Assembly (NCBI GenBank): GCA_963722555.1
Contig: CAVRNQ010000001.1
Location: 744,001-808,000 of the forward strand
Source of the DNA: Bog-366 sp963722555
GTDB lineage: Bacteria > Acidobacteriota > Terriglobia > UBA7540
Reading direction: 5' to 3'
DNA length: 64,000 bases
Part shown: positions 35,599-46,916 of the stretch, in pieces
Position numbering within the stretch: position 1 is the first letter of the stretch
Layout: each line of letters begins with the position of its first letter
Position numbers and translations under genes: made by a program
Notes under the pieces: generated by a model
Seen by the model: only the letters and a program-made list of their open reading frames with translations
What the model was told of the DNA's origin: nothing
Databases searched by the model: none

Positions 35599-36699
35599 CT
35601 ACCCTCCGGCCGGGGCCGGCGCGGCGGGTGGCGCAAGTGGGGGTGGTTCTCCGGAAGCAGGCTGGGGGGCAGGCTGAGGCGGAGAGAGAATCGCGCCGAG
35701 GCTCGGGTAACGACCGCCGAAAAAATGGAGCACGTAAGACTGGAAGAACACCATGGCGGGGGTGCTGATGAGGGCGATCAGATAGAAAAGGCCCATCACG
35801 ACGATTCCGCCCAGGACGACCGCGATGCTGATGGTCGAGAGGTTCCAGGTGAGGCCGGCAGCTTTGCCGGCGAAGAAGAGGATGAGGCCCGCGATGGCCA
35901 GGGGAATCGCCACGGCAATCAAGGCCACAATCGTGACGATGCCGAAGAGAATGGCGCTGCCCATGGCCAGGACGATTTTCATCAAGACAAAGCCGGCGTA
36001 GGCCATCTTCTCTCGAGCCAGCATCGGAAACAAGCGGCGCCAGGCATCCAGCACTCTCAGGTTCTCAAGCGCCATAAGCGGAACGCAGAAATCCTTGGCC
36101 AAGAGACCCGCGAGCCCGCTCACCAGAAACAGCCCCAACAGAACGAAGAGAAGCAGGACGCCGCCGAGAATCAGCAGGGCGAGGTGCTCTCGCGGATGCT
36201 GGAACAACCCGGCGCGCCAGGCAAAGAATAGCGGTCCACCGATGAGAAGAACGATGCCGATCGAGACTGCCAGGAACAGCGAGAGACACCAGAAGAAGTA
36301 GCTTCGGCCATGGGGCTCCCAGCGCCTCCAGCTCCCTTTCAACTCGCAGCGGTCGTAGAGAACCGAATCGAACAGCACGAACCGGTATACCGAGGCCACG
36401 TAAATCCAAAGGAAAAGGAACAAGAGCAGGAGGACGATGCCGGCTACGATCCAGGGTAAGAAGGGGTGAAGATTACCCCAATCGGAAGGCAGGAAGTTGA
36501 GGGAGGAACTCCCACCGCGTGACCGCGCGTGGTAGTTGAAGCCTCCGGGAGACCCGCCCCCGCCCGCGAATTCGCCGGTGATCAGCGCAACCACGGCCAG
36601 GCGTGCCCAGCGCCGGAACCGGAAGGGGACAAAAAGCTGGCGTTTGGTCTGCTCAAACGCGGGCCCGATGGAATCGACAGCGGATAAGGGTTTGGGCAT
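35599..36699 (-). CDS. Multi-pass membrane protein, DUF7544-like
   Basis: 366 aa with five or six hydrophobic segments (for example FLPWIVAGIVLLLLFLFLWI and LGGIVVMGLFYLIALI). It ends in a Pro/Ala-rich cytoplasmic tail. The soluble start AVDSIGPAFEQTKRQLFVPF and the segment VLYDRCELKGSWRRWEPHGR resemble membrane proteins of the DUF7544 type. No enzymatic motif is seen; the role is unknown. Confidence 0.6.
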   Translation of the reverse strand: MPKPLSAVDSIGPAFEQTKRQLFVPFRFRRWARLAVVALITGEFAGGGGSPGGFNYHARSRGGSSSLNFLPSDWGNLHPFLPWIVAGIVLLLLFLFLWIYVASVYRFVLFDSVLYDRCELKGSWRRWEPHGRSYFFWCLSLFLAVSIGIVLLIGGPLFFAWRAGLFQHPREHLALLILGGVLLLFVLLGLFLVSGLAGLLAKDFCVPLMALENLRVLDAWRRLFPMLAREKMAYAGFVLMKIVLAMGSAILFGIVTIVALIAVAIPLAIAGLILFFAGKAAGLTWNLSTISIAVVLGGIVVMGLFYLIALISTPAMVFFQSYVLHFFGGRYPSLGAILSPPQPAPQPASGEPPPLAPPAAPAPAGG

Positions 36700-36834
36700 C
36701 TCGCAGCCTCTATCGTTGCTTTCTCAAACCGTCTTCAGGGCTTCGAGCGAGCTGGTGGTGTGAAAAGATAGTGCCCCGCAACGTGGGAGTCAAGGGACAT
36801 CTGCGGAATAAGCCGGGACCGTGCGGCGGCGGTC

Positions 36835-37680
36835 TCATTCTCCGGGGCCGCCGCGTTGCTGCACGATGTATTTGCCGATGTGCTCGACGGTGTCAACCCA
36901 GATGCCATGGGCGGGGTCCTCGAGGTATTTGCAGAGCGCCGCCAGAGCCGTAGCGTCGGTAACCTGAAAAGCCTTCTCACCGATTTCATGCCCCACAAAA
37001 ATAACCCACCCGCCTTGCTCGGCCGCCTGGGAAATGCGTTTCACCATCTGGATATAATCCATATCATCAAATACCGTGCCGCTGGCCTGGGCCAGGTCGC
37101 AAAACGCCGGGTCATTAAAATACTCATCGTAATAGCCACGCCCGACCAGGAACTTCTCGGCAATGAGCGGCACATAGCTCTGCATCTGGCGCCCCCTCCC
37201 CACGAACTTCTGTCCGCAGGGGTAAGCGAAGGTCACCATGCGCACCCCGAGGAGGCGCTCGATCTCCGCATTGGCCTCGTCGAGCTGCCGCGACATCTGC
37301 TCCAGGGTGTAATTCTCCAGCGCGTTGTGGAAGGACCAGGGGAAATTGCCCGTGCAAGGATGGGACACACTGTGGTTCGCGATCTCATGGCCGCCGGCCA
37401 CCGCCCGTTTCCAACCCTCCAGGCGCTCCTCGACACCACCCGGATTGACAAAGAAGGTGGCCTTGACACCCGTCGAGTCGAGCACGGCCAAGCCCTTGTC
37501 GATCTGGCTCAAGCGCGCGTCGTCAAATGACAGGCTCACGGCCATGCGCTTGCCCGCCGGCCAGTGAAAGGCCTTCTGGCTTTCCTGGGGAGAGGGAGCG
37601 GACAGAGATTGTTCCCCTGCCGCCGTCACAAAAAACAAAGACAGGGCGGTGACGAAGATCCATGCATGTCGAGATTTCAT
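36835..37680 (-). CDS. Polysaccharide deacetylase, exported
   Basis: 281 aa from the ATG at 37680, which overlaps the stop of the upstream gene (ATGA). A signal peptide (MKSRHAWIFVTALSLFFVTA) is followed by the NodB domain: AVSLSFDDARLSQID (Asp-Asp metal site), HEIANHSVSHPCTGNFP (His metal ligands) and FAYPCGQKF. Family members deacetylate chitin-like or peptidoglycan sugars. The substrate is unknown. Confidence 0.88.
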   Translation of the reverse strand: MKSRHAWIFVTALSLFFVTAAGEQSLSAPSPQESQKAFHWPAGKRMAVSLSFDDARLSQIDKGLAVLDSTGVKATFFVNPGGVEERLEGWKRAVAGGHEIANHSVSHPCTGNFPWSFHNALENYTLEQMSRQLDEANAEIERLLGVRMVTFAYPCGQKFVGRGRQMQSYVPLIAEKFLVGRGYYDEYFNDPAFCDLAQASGTVFDDMDYIQMVKRISQAAEQGGWVIFVGHEIGEKAFQVTDATALAALCKYLEDPAHGIWVDTVEHIGKYIVQQRGGPGE

Positions 37681-38354
37681 GTGTTCATACCTCCATAAGA
37701 TTGGGGCCGCGGCTGCCGGTGGCGGTCGAGCCAGTAGGCCCAGGCCACAAAGACCCAGAGGCCGAGGCCGGCCATGGCAATGGCTTTCACGCTGGGCGGC
37801 GGCGGGCCGAAGAGGTTTGCAAGGTACATCAGCACCAGCAACGCGATGAACGACCAGAACGCGTAAATGCCTACGCGGTCGCGCGGCCGCACGGTATTCC
37901 CATAGACCAGCACGCCGAGCGCGAAAATTGCACCCTCCACCAGGAGGGTTCCGGCCCGCGAATTCCAAAGGCCGAGGCCGGCATACATCGAGCCGCCGGG
38001 ATAAAGGGGCAGGTCGGGGCGGTGGGTGAGCGCATCAAGCAGCCAGTGGCTCATCAGCACGAACCCAAGGCAAAGCGCCCCACGCCAATCCCGTCGAACC
38101 ACTCTGTAAATACCCGCGAAAAGGCTGGCCCAGCCGAGGTCGGCGAGCAGGCTATGGGAGAGGGGGTAGGAGGTGAAATCCAGAGGTGTGACGGCCGTAA
38201 TACCCGGCGCGATGGCCACCCGCTCGAGGCCCAGGAGAAGAAAGATCGGCCAGAGCAGGTCCACGAACTGCGCCGCCATTACCAGAGTGCCGAGCGAGGT
38301 GCGAGGCGCCACCTTTTTCGCGGCCAGCGCGACACCGAAGTGCCCGATGAACAT
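37677..38354 (-). CDS. YdjM/DUF457-like membrane protein
   Basis: 225 aa. FIGHFGVALAAKKVAPRTSL near the start and SYPLSHSLLADLGWASLFAG and LMSHWLLDALTHRPDLP further on supply the conserved His and Asp residues of the YdjM-type integral membrane hydrolase-like family. Six or so membrane segments. AAGGAG precedes the ATG. It is translationally coupled to the deacetylase. Confidence 0.7.
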   Translation of the reverse strand: MFIGHFGVALAAKKVAPRTSLGTLVMAAQFVDLLWPIFLLLGLERVAIAPGITAVTPLDFTSYPLSHSLLADLGWASLFAGIYRVVRRDWRGALCLGFVLMSHWLLDALTHRPDLPLYPGGSMYAGLGLWNSRAGTLLVEGAIFALGVLVYGNTVRPRDRVGIYAFWSFIALLVLMYLANLFGPPPPSVKAIAMAGLGLWVFVAWAYWLDRHRQPRPQSYGGMNT

Positions 38355-38477
38355 CCGGGCTCCTTCCTGACGGCGGGATCCACTTCGCTTGCGAAGGGAG
38401 GAACCCGCCCGAGGGAATCAGAATGGGAAAGACTCCTGCCGCCCGCCGCGGTCAGCATGAGCTGCAACCGTGGCCGG

Positions 38478-39425
38478 TCATTTCAGATACGTATCGAACC
38501 ATTCCAGGGCTTCCTTGTTGCCGGCTTTCGGCGGGATGTAGTGCCCGGTCTCGTACCAGACTTGGCGCTTGGGCACCCGCAGGAGACCCATGATTTCTTT
38601 GGCCAGTTCGGAGCGCGCGGGTTTGTCCTGTGTGGCGTTCACCAGCAAGACCGGCGCGGTGATGCGCGGCACAAAGTTGAGCGTGTGCCGGTAGCGCCGG
38701 TTGGGGTCATCCGTCGAGCCGTTCGATTCCTGCGTGACGGTCAGAACCACGGCAGAGAAGCGCGGGTCGAGCCCGGCCACCATGGCGCCGATCCAACTGC
38801 CGCGGCTGCCGCCGAGCAGGCCGATTTTCTTGGAGTCAACTTCCGGCCGCGTCTCGAGGTAGTCAATGCCGCGCCGCTGGTCAATGACGCTCTCGACCAC
38901 CATGTCGCGCATCTTATAGGGCAGGAGGCGTTCGGCTTCGATGTCTTCAGTCTGCATGCGCTCTCCGAACCCATAGTTGTCGATCACCAGCACGCAGCGG
39001 CCGGAACGCACCAGCACGTCGAGCCAGTCCAGCACCCAATCTTCGTTCTTGCCCCAGAAGCCGTTGGAGCCATGCACCAGCAGGACGGCGGGGAAGCGCT
39101 GGCCCGGCTCCAGGACGGGATGAGCAAAGTAGCCGGGGACGCGCTCGTTGTGGGCGCTGCGGTAAGTGATCTTCTCGATCACGTAGGGGATGCGATAGGG
39201 CCACACGCCGATGGTCGCGGCCTCGAGCGGCAGGGTGTGGTCATACTGGAAAAGGTCGGCAATCTGCCGAAACGTGGCGTCGTCCACGGGGGTGCGGTTC
39301 ACGGGCGCCTGATCCTCGGCCCGCGCGGCTGCAGGCGTCCCCAACAGTAAAGTCAGCCCCACCAGCACGGGCCACCCCGCGACGTGAGTCCGGGTTGGCT
39401 TCCATGACATGTTCTTGCTCTTCAT
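38478..39425 (-). CDS. Exported alpha/beta hydrolase, dienelactone-hydrolase-like
   Basis: 315 aa from the ATG at 39425 (GGAGG 8 nt upstream). A signal peptide ends near ARAED. The hydrolase part has FPAVLLVHGSNGFWGKNEDW, YGFGERMQTED, the nucleophile Ser in GLLGGSRGSWIGAMV, Asp in VNATQDKPARSE and His in YETGHYIPPKAG. It resembles acetyl xylan esterase and dienelactone hydrolase types. The substrate is not evident. Confidence 0.8.
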   Translation of the reverse strand: MKSKNMSWKPTRTHVAGWPVLVGLTLLLGTPAAARAEDQAPVNRTPVDDATFRQIADLFQYDHTLPLEAATIGVWPYRIPYVIEKITYRSAHNERVPGYFAHPVLEPGQRFPAVLLVHGSNGFWGKNEDWVLDWLDVLVRSGRCVLVIDNYGFGERMQTEDIEAERLLPYKMRDMVVESVIDQRRGIDYLETRPEVDSKKIGLLGGSRGSWIGAMVAGLDPRFSAVVLTVTQESNGSTDDPNRRYRHTLNFVPRITAPVLLVNATQDKPARSELAKEIMGLLRVPKRQVWYETGHYIPPKAGNKEALEWFDTYLK

Positions 39426-39452
39426 TACCAAAACCTCCGGTGGAGCATAATG

Positions 39453-39665
39453 AGGCTGCGGAAAAATGCTTCCCTGCTGTCATTCTCGGCCCTTCGCTGT
39501 CATCCTGAGCGCAGCGAAGGATCTCGCTCTGCCCGCTCAGGATAAACTGCGCGAAGAATCTCGCCCTGCGCATTTTCATGAACATACGAGATTCTTCCTT
39601 CGCTATGCTCAGGACCGCCTGCGGCTCCTCAGAATGACAGCGCCTACGAGTTTTTCCGCAGCCTG
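39453..39665. repeat. Family B composite palindrome, copy 2
   Basis: Begins AGGCTGCGGAAAAATGC and ends GTTTTTCCGCAGCCT. Inverted TGTCATCCTGAGCGCAGCGA cores lie inside. The whole element resembles an inverted version of 24303-24524. Confidence 0.8.
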
Positions 39666-39774
39666 ATAGTGCCCCTTTTCGCAGTCAGCAAGACTCCCAC
39701 ACGCCCGATGAGGACGAGGATTCCACAGGGGAGCGAAATCCGCGCAGCGCGCCCCACGGCCCTGCGCGGGGGAA

Positions 39775-40284
39775 TCAGACCTGAAACTCGCGCTTGACCT
39801 TCTCGGACTTCTCCGCCACCGAGCGCGCCAGCCGTTCTTTGTGCTCGACCAGTTTCTGCGCGATGCCCGCGTCGGAGGTGGCGATGATCTGGGCGGCGAA
39901 GATGGCGGCGTTGATCGCGCCCGGCTTGCCGATGGCCGTGCAAGCCACGGGCACGCCGGCGGGCATCTGCACGGTGGCGAGCAGCGCGTCGAACCCCGCC
40001 AGCGAAGTGGTGGCCATGGGCACACCGACGACGGGCAGGATAGTCTCCGAGGCGAGCACGCCCGCCAAATGGGCCGCTCCGCCGGCGCCGACGATAATTA
40101 CTTTGAGGCCGCGCTGGATCGCCGTGCGCCCGTACTCTGAGGTGCGCCCGGGCAACCGGTGCGCAGAGGTAATTTCAAGTTCAAAGGGAATGCCAAATTC
40201 CTTCAGCGTTTGCGCGGCCGCGGTCATGACGGGCAGGTCAGTGTCACTGCCCATGACGATGCCAACCAAGGGCTTCTCAGGCAC
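39775..40284 (-). CDS. purE: N5-carboxyaminoimidazole ribonucleotide mutase
   Basis: 169 aa, class I PurE. Motifs: GIVMGSDTDLPVMTAAAQTL, EITSAHRLPGRTSEY (SAHR active site), GAGGAAHLAGVLASETILPV and GVPMATTSLAGFDALL. It converts N5-CAIR to CAIR in purine synthesis. It lies 54 bp after purD on the same strand. Confidence 0.95.
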   Translation of the reverse strand: MPEKPLVGIVMGSDTDLPVMTAAAQTLKEFGIPFELEITSAHRLPGRTSEYGRTAIQRGLKVIIVGAGGAAHLAGVLASETILPVVGVPMATTSLAGFDALLATVQMPAGVPVACTAIGKPGAINAAIFAAQIIATSDAGIAQKLVEHKERLARSVAEKSEKVKREFQV

Positions 40285-40338
40285 CTTTTTTTCCTCCCTT
40301 GCGAATCGAAGTAGGATGACCCTGGTGTGAACCCGGCA

Positions 40339-41676
40339 CTACTTGCGTGCGGAGGGGCGCTCCGCTTTGGAGGCGCGCGACCGCTTGGGCGCGGGGGCAT
40401 TCGCCAGCTGGCGCAGCGCCTTCGCGCCGATGTCTTTCCGGTAGTGCATGCCTTCGAATTGAAGCTTGCTGACCCCCGCGTAGGCACGCTGGATGGCAGA
40501 GGGCAAATCCTCCGCAATCGCCGTGACTCCCAACACGCGCCCACCGGCTGTGACCAACCGGTGATTCTCCATACGCGTTCCGGCATGGAAGACCTTGACG
40601 CCCCCCAACGCCTCGGCCGCATCGTAGCCGGTGATGACCTTGCCGACCTCGGGTTTTCCCGGGTAACCCTGGGACGCCAGCACCACGCACACGGCGGGAT
40701 TAGGGCTCCAGTGCGCATCCACCACCGCCAGCTGGCCCTGGCGCTGCGCCATTAACAGGTCCACCAGATCGGAGCGCAGCCGCATCAGAATGGGCTGAGT
40801 CTCCGGGTCACCCATGCGGACGTTGTATTCCAGCAACATCGGACCCGTCCGCGTCAGCATGAGCCCGAAATACAAGAAGCCGCTATAGGGAGCGCCTTCC
40901 ATCTCCATACCCGCCAGGGTGGGCGCGACGATGGAACGGAGAATCTCGTCGTGCGACGGCTCGCTGAGAATCGCATCATCACTATAGGCGCCCATGCCGC
41001 CGGTGTTGGGCCCGAGGTCTCCGTCCAGCAGCGCCTTGTGGTCCTGCGTGGGCACGAGAGGGAGAATGCCACGACCATCGGTCAGCACGATGAAGGACAG
41101 TTCCTCGCCCGCCAGGCAGTCTTCGATGACCACGCGGTCGCCGGCACTGCCCAGCGTCTTCCGGCGCATGAATTCGTCAACAGCCTGTTCGGCTTCCTCG
41201 CCGGTGCGGGCGACAACCACACCTTTGCCCGCCGCCAGCCCGTCGGCCTTGACCACCACCGGAAGCGGGAAGAGCGCCAGGGCTTTGATGGCAGCATCGA
41301 AGTCCACAGCCACCGTGGATCGCGCGGTCGGAATGCCGTGGCGCTGCATGAACTCCTTGGCGAAAACCTTGCTCCCCTCCAGGCGGGCGGCGGCTTTGCT
41401 GGGTCCAATTATCGCCAGCCCCTCTTTCGCGAACTCATCTACGACTCCGGCCACCAGGGGCGCTTCCGGCCCAACTACGGTGAGGTCCGCGTGCACTTGC
41501 TTCGCCACTTCCAGGATCGCCTTCGGCTGCGCAAGGTCTACCGGCACGCACTCCGCCTCCTGCGCAATGCCGGCATTGCCGGGGGCACAATACAACTCCT
41601 CCATGCGCTGGCTTTCATGCAGCTTCCAGGCAAAAGCGTGCTCGCGACCACCGGAACCGAGAACCAGAATCTTCAT
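40339..41676 (-). CDS. purD: Phosphoribosylamine-glycine ligase
   Basis: 445 aa. ATP-grasp enzyme: KILVLGSGGREHAFAWKLHE at the start, the lid LPVVVKADGLAAGKGVVVA, and GGMGAYSDDAILSE. It makes glycinamide ribonucleotide. The C-terminus has a short Lys/Arg-rich tail (PKRSRASKAERPSARK) beyond the usual length. Probable operon with purE. Confidence 0.95.
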   Translation of the reverse strand: MKILVLGSGGREHAFAWKLHESQRMEELYCAPGNAGIAQEAECVPVDLAQPKAILEVAKQVHADLTVVGPEAPLVAGVVDEFAKEGLAIIGPSKAAARLEGSKVFAKEFMQRHGIPTARSTVAVDFDAAIKALALFPLPVVVKADGLAAGKGVVVARTGEEAEQAVDEFMRRKTLGSAGDRVVIEDCLAGEELSFIVLTDGRGILPLVPTQDHKALLDGDLGPNTGGMGAYSDDAILSEPSHDEILRSIVAPTLAGMEMEGAPYSGFLYFGLMLTRTGPMLLEYNVRMGDPETQPILMRLRSDLVDLLMAQRQGQLAVVDAHWSPNPAVCVVLASQGYPGKPEVGKVITGYDAAEALGGVKVFHAGTRMENHRLVTAGGRVLGVTAIAEDLPSAIQRAYAGVSKLQFEGMHYRKDIGAKALRQLANAPAPKRSRASKAERPSARK

Positions 41677-41849
41677 AGGATGGCGTACACTATTCGCAAT
41701 GGCCTGAGTTTGTCAATCGCTTAGATGCGAGGGGCCAGTTCGTCCGTTTTCCTGGGTGACTCTTGGCTGTGCCTGTGGCCACCCACCCTGCTTGACCGCT
41801 GCGATGCAGCGTGATAGCTTCCGGCCATCTCCTAGTGGAAGGGACGGCC

Positions 41850-42842
41850 ATGAGCTTCTTTCATCCTCACGGGCACTCGCACACGCGAGCGCGGCGGGAA
41901 TTCCTGAAGAAGAGTTTTCTGTTCATGGGAGCGCTCGCTCCCGCCCCCGGCGCGGCGCGCCAGGTGGCCGGGCAGGCGGCGCCGGCCGGGAGCGCGGGCA
42001 AAGCTCTTGCCCCGCCGGCACGCGCCAGCGCGCCAGAGCCAGGGAAGAGGCAGGAGGCCCGGGAACCCTACGAAGTCTTCGACGCGCACCTGCACTGCCC
42101 GAGCGAAAGCGGCGATGTCTGGCAATGGTATCCAGTCACCAAAACCTTCGATGAATTCGCGCGCTACCTTGACCAGACAGGTGTTGAGCGCGGAATTATC
42201 AACAACGTTCGCTGCCAACTGGCGAAGTCGCCCGCGGAATTCATCGCCGGCAACCGGGAGGTCGCCCGTTTTGTGCAACGATACAAGGGCAAGTTCCTGG
42301 GGGCGTGCGTTGTGAACCCGCTTTTCATTGACGAGGCCCTCCGGGAAATTGAGGATTGCCGCAAGCAGTTGGGTTTCGTCTGGGTCGGGGAACTTTGCAA
42401 CTATACGGTTCCGTATCAATACACCGTCAAGGAGTTCGCGCTGCTCGTGGAGCAAGTGAACAAACTGAACATGGTGCTGGACGTCCACACCGAGCTCGAG
42501 GAGATGGAATACATCATCCAGAAGTATCCGCAGGCCACCATTGTCTTCCCGCACTTCGGCGACAGCCACGAGTCCGACCATATTTTCAAGCGCATCGACG
42601 CCGTCTCCGCCCACCCCAACACCTACCTCGATACGTCGGGCTACGGCCACGACCGCGTCGGGATGCTTGAATACGCGGTGAAGAGCATCGGCGAAGACCG
42701 CGTGCTCTTCGGCTCCGATTTCTCCATCAACTGTCCCGCCACGGTCATCGCGCGGGTCAAGAATGCGTTCATTACGGAAGAGCAGAAACGGAAAATCCTG
42801 GCGGGCAACCTGCAAACATTATTGAAGAGGGTCCAGGCGTAG
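41850..42842 (+). CDS. Amidohydrolase family protein (amidohydro_2), Tat-like leader
   Basis: 330 aa from the ATG at 41850 (GGAAGGGAC upstream). The leader RARREFLKKSFLFMGALAPA suggests Tat export, followed by an Ala/Pro-rich stretch. The catalytic domain begins with FDAHLHCPSESGD (metal HxH), continues with VLDVHTELEEMEYI and TIVFPHFGDSHESD, and ends with RVLFGSDFSINCPATV (metal Asp). It is the TIM-barrel amidohydrolase type that includes decarboxylases. Substrate unknown. Confidence 0.8.
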   Translation: MSFFHPHGHSHTRARREFLKKSFLFMGALAPAPGAARQVAGQAAPAGSAGKALAPPARASAPEPGKRQEAREPYEVFDAHLHCPSESGDVWQWYPVTKTFDEFARYLDQTGVERGIINNVRCQLAKSPAEFIAGNREVARFVQRYKGKFLGACVVNPLFIDEALREIEDCRKQLGFVWVGELCNYTVPYQYTVKEFALLVEQVNKLNMVLDVHTELEEMEYIIQKYPQATIVFPHFGDSHESDHIFKRIDAVSAHPNTYLDTSGYGHDRVGMLEYAVKSIGEDRVLFGSDFSINCPATVIARVKNAFITEEQKRKILAGNLQTLLKRVQA

Positions 42843-42929
42843 AACACAGGGTAGTTACTTACTCTGACGCAGCGCCGATCCTCACGTCCTCATTCTTATG
42901 TTCGTGCCGGCCTAGAACCCGACGCCTGG

Positions 42930-42949
42930 ATTCCCGCTTTCGCGGGAAT
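42930..42949. repeat. REP-type palindrome
   Basis: ATTCCCGCTTTCGCGGGAAT, an 8-bp stem with a 4-nt loop. The same sequence is at 49980-49999 and a variant at 9395-9416. A related CCCCCGCGCAAGCGGGGG is at about 42985-43002. Confidence 0.75.
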
Positions 42950-43099
42950 GACGACGAGGGTAGGGCGCTGCTTTTGCCTGTCACCCCCGCGCAAGCGGGG
43001 GTCCACGTGGTTGCGCCTCCAAGGGGCTCCCATCCCGCCCTCTGAATAACTGGCTAACCTCAACCACGTTCTTACGCGGCATTACATTGGGCGCGGGGG

Positions 43100-43105
43100 T
43101 ATAAT
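43100..43105 (+). promoter_or_regulatory. TATAAT box immediately before the Uma2-like gene
   Basis: Perfect TATAAT ending 6 nt before the ATG at 43112. With a normal -10 spacing transcription would start at or next to the ATG, giving a leaderless mRNA. No Shine-Dalgarno sequence is seen. Confidence 0.45.
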
Positions 43106-43111
43106 GTTCTC

Positions 43112-43678
43112 ATGGGCACCGAAGTCATTCCCAAGCTGACCTTCGAGCAATTCCGCCAGCTTCCCAGCGACGGGAAGCGCTACGAGCTCGTGCGTGGAGG
43201 GGTGCATGTGACTCCAGCTCCGGCAACGCGACATCAAGCCATCCTCCAAAACCTCTCGGGAAACTTGTGGTCCCACGTTATCAAGAACCACCTCGGCGAG
43301 GTATGGACAGCACCCCTGGATGTGCGGCTGGGCGAAGATACGGCATTGCAGCCAGACCTGATTTTCATCTCGAATGCCCGCGCCGGAATCATTCAAGAAA
43401 ACTGGATTGCAGGTGCCCCCAACTTGATCGTCGAAGTCTTGTCACCTTCCACCGCAGCGTATGACCGCGCCACGAAGCTTCCGGTTTACGCGGATGCAGG
43501 CGTGCCCGAAGTCTGGCTCATCGACTCACGAGCCAACACTGTGGAAGTTCTGAAGCTCCAAGGGAAGAAGCATTTTGCGGAACCCACGCACGCGGGCGAC
43601 CAAGTACTCACTTCCAACCTCTTTCCCGGCTGGCAACTGCCCCTCCGCGACCTCTTCGATTTCCGCGGGCGGTTCTAG
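43112..43678 (+). CDS. Uma2-family endonuclease-like protein
   Basis: 188 aa. The Uma2 (DUF820) fold of the restriction-endonuclease-like superfamily: LPSDGKRYELVRGGVHVTPA, DVRLGEDTALQPDLIFISN (Asp of PD), APNLIVEVLSPSTAAYDR (ExV) and KLPVYADAGVPEVWLID. These genes are common and multicopy in some phyla. No biological substrate is established. It is followed by a strong hairpin (CCACGGTTGATT and its inverse, 43685-43717). Confidence 0.85.
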   Translation: MGTEVIPKLTFEQFRQLPSDGKRYELVRGGVHVTPAPATRHQAILQNLSGNLWSHVIKNHLGEVWTAPLDVRLGEDTALQPDLIFISNARAGIIQENWIAGAPNLIVEVLSPSTAAYDRATKLPVYADAGVPEVWLIDSRANTVEVLKLQGKKHFAEPTHAGDQVLTSNLFPGWQLPLRDLFDFRGRF

Positions 43679-43684
43679 ACAGAC

Positions 43685-43717
43685 CCACGGTTGATTTGAA
43701 CAACGAATCAACCGTGG
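43685..43717. terminator. Hairpin downstream of the Uma2-like gene
   Basis: Perfect 12-bp stem CCACGGTTGATT / AATCAACCGTGG with a 9-nt loop. There is no T-run after it, so it may be a REP-type palindrome rather than a true terminator. Confidence 0.4.
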
Positions 43718-43840
43718 CTACCCCCCGCATTCCTTCGCGCATCCAGGGCTCACAAACATCCTCTATTTCGCGAGTGGAGATGCGCGAGGAGCCGCGCCTT
43801 GCTAGAATAGCTTCTTGCCTCCGGGGCGGGGTTCCCAGTT

Positions 43841-46096
<2,256 letters not shown>

Positions 46097-46175
46097 ACCT
46101 GCGGCTCTTGGCACCCAAGCAAATCCTGCCCGGTTTGGACTTGCATTCGTCAGTGCGGAAGGCTAGGCTTGGAAT

Positions 46176-46409
46176 ATGACCGTGGAAGCGATCAAAGCAG
46201 CCATTGAGCAGCTCCCCGAGCCCGAGCGCCGGAAATTGGCAGGCTGGTTCTTGGAGCTTGAAGAACAAGCTTGGGACGCCGAGATGGAGCGAGATTTTTC
46301 TCCGGGCGGTCGTGGCGAGCATCTGATCGAAAAGATCAATCAGGAAATTGACAACGCTAAATTCGCTCCGCTGGAAGAGGGCTTGCCCTCCCGGCAAGAG
46401 CGGCATTGA
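46176..46409 (+). CDS. Antitoxin of TA pair 1
   Basis: 77 aa, acidic and helical: VEAIKAAIEQLPEPERRKLA, GWFLELEEQAWDAEMERDF, then a C-terminal tail. This resembles small addiction-module components. It ends in an overlap with the toxin start (TTGA at 46406-46409). Confidence 0.65.
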   Translation: MTVEAIKAAIEQLPEPERRKLAGWFLELEEQAWDAEMERDFSPGGRGEHLIEKINQEIDNAKFAPLEEGLPSRQERH

Positions 46410-46672
46410 ACTTCACCTCTCACGCCTCCCAGGAATTCTGGGCTCTTTACAACAGCCTGCCGGAACCGGTCCAAGACCAAGCTAGGAAGCAATATGAGCT
46501 TTTCGCGAAGAACCCCTATCACCCATCGCTGCGCTTGAAGCCGGTCGGCCCTTTCTGGTCCGTGCGCATTTCGGGATCCTACCGTGCTCTGGCGGCCCGC
46601 CGCGGAGATCAGTTGTTCTGGTTCTGGATCGGCTCGCACGCGGATTACGAGAAGCTGATTTCCCGCCTGTAG
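46406..46672 (+). CDS. ParE/RelE-like toxin of TA pair 1
   Basis: 88 aa with a TTG start overlapping the antitoxin stop. The RelE/ParE-type fold is seen in SHASQEFWALYNSLPEPVQDQ, HPSLRLKPVGPFWSVRISGS and YRALAARRGDQLFWFWIGSH. It is likely a ribosome-dependent or gyrase-directed toxin; which one is not clear from sequence. Its stop codon is followed at once by an mnmG-like tail. Confidence 0.7.
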   Translation: MNFTSHASQEFWALYNSLPEPVQDQARKQYELFAKNPYHPSLRLKPVGPFWSVRISGSYRALAARRGDQLFWFWIGSHADYEKLISRL

Positions 46673-46744
46673 GACGCCGCCTCGCTGGTCAATTGTTACA
46701 TCGAAATCTTCCGGCGCCGGGCGGCGGATGAGGCTACAGCGTGA
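46673..46744 (+). pseudogene. Second, diverged mnmG 3' end
   Basis: 24 codons read DAASLVNCYIEIFRRRAADEATA and stop. They match the C-terminus of MnmG encoded at 46010-46066 (SLVNCYIEIFQRRAAEE) at 15 of 17 residues, but the DNA differs at many positions. There is no start and no upstream mnmG sequence, so it is a displaced gene tail. Confidence 0.85.
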
Positions 46745-46916
46745 CACTGGACTAGGCTGGAGCACTCGCTGAAGCGATGCCTGACTCCCTGCCAAATTCA
46801 CTTCGGCTGGAGGTTTCTGCGCGTTATGAAAGACGCAGACTCTTCATTCCGCTTGACCTTTGGCGAGCGTGGTAGGAAAATCGGAATGTCAGAAAGGTGG
46901 AAGGAGGACGGAACTC

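Noticed and set aside
37662..39350. A 562-codon plus-strand frame
   Set aside because: Opposite strand of the deacetylase upstream region, the YdjM-like gene and the hydrolase; composition is typical of an antisense shadow.
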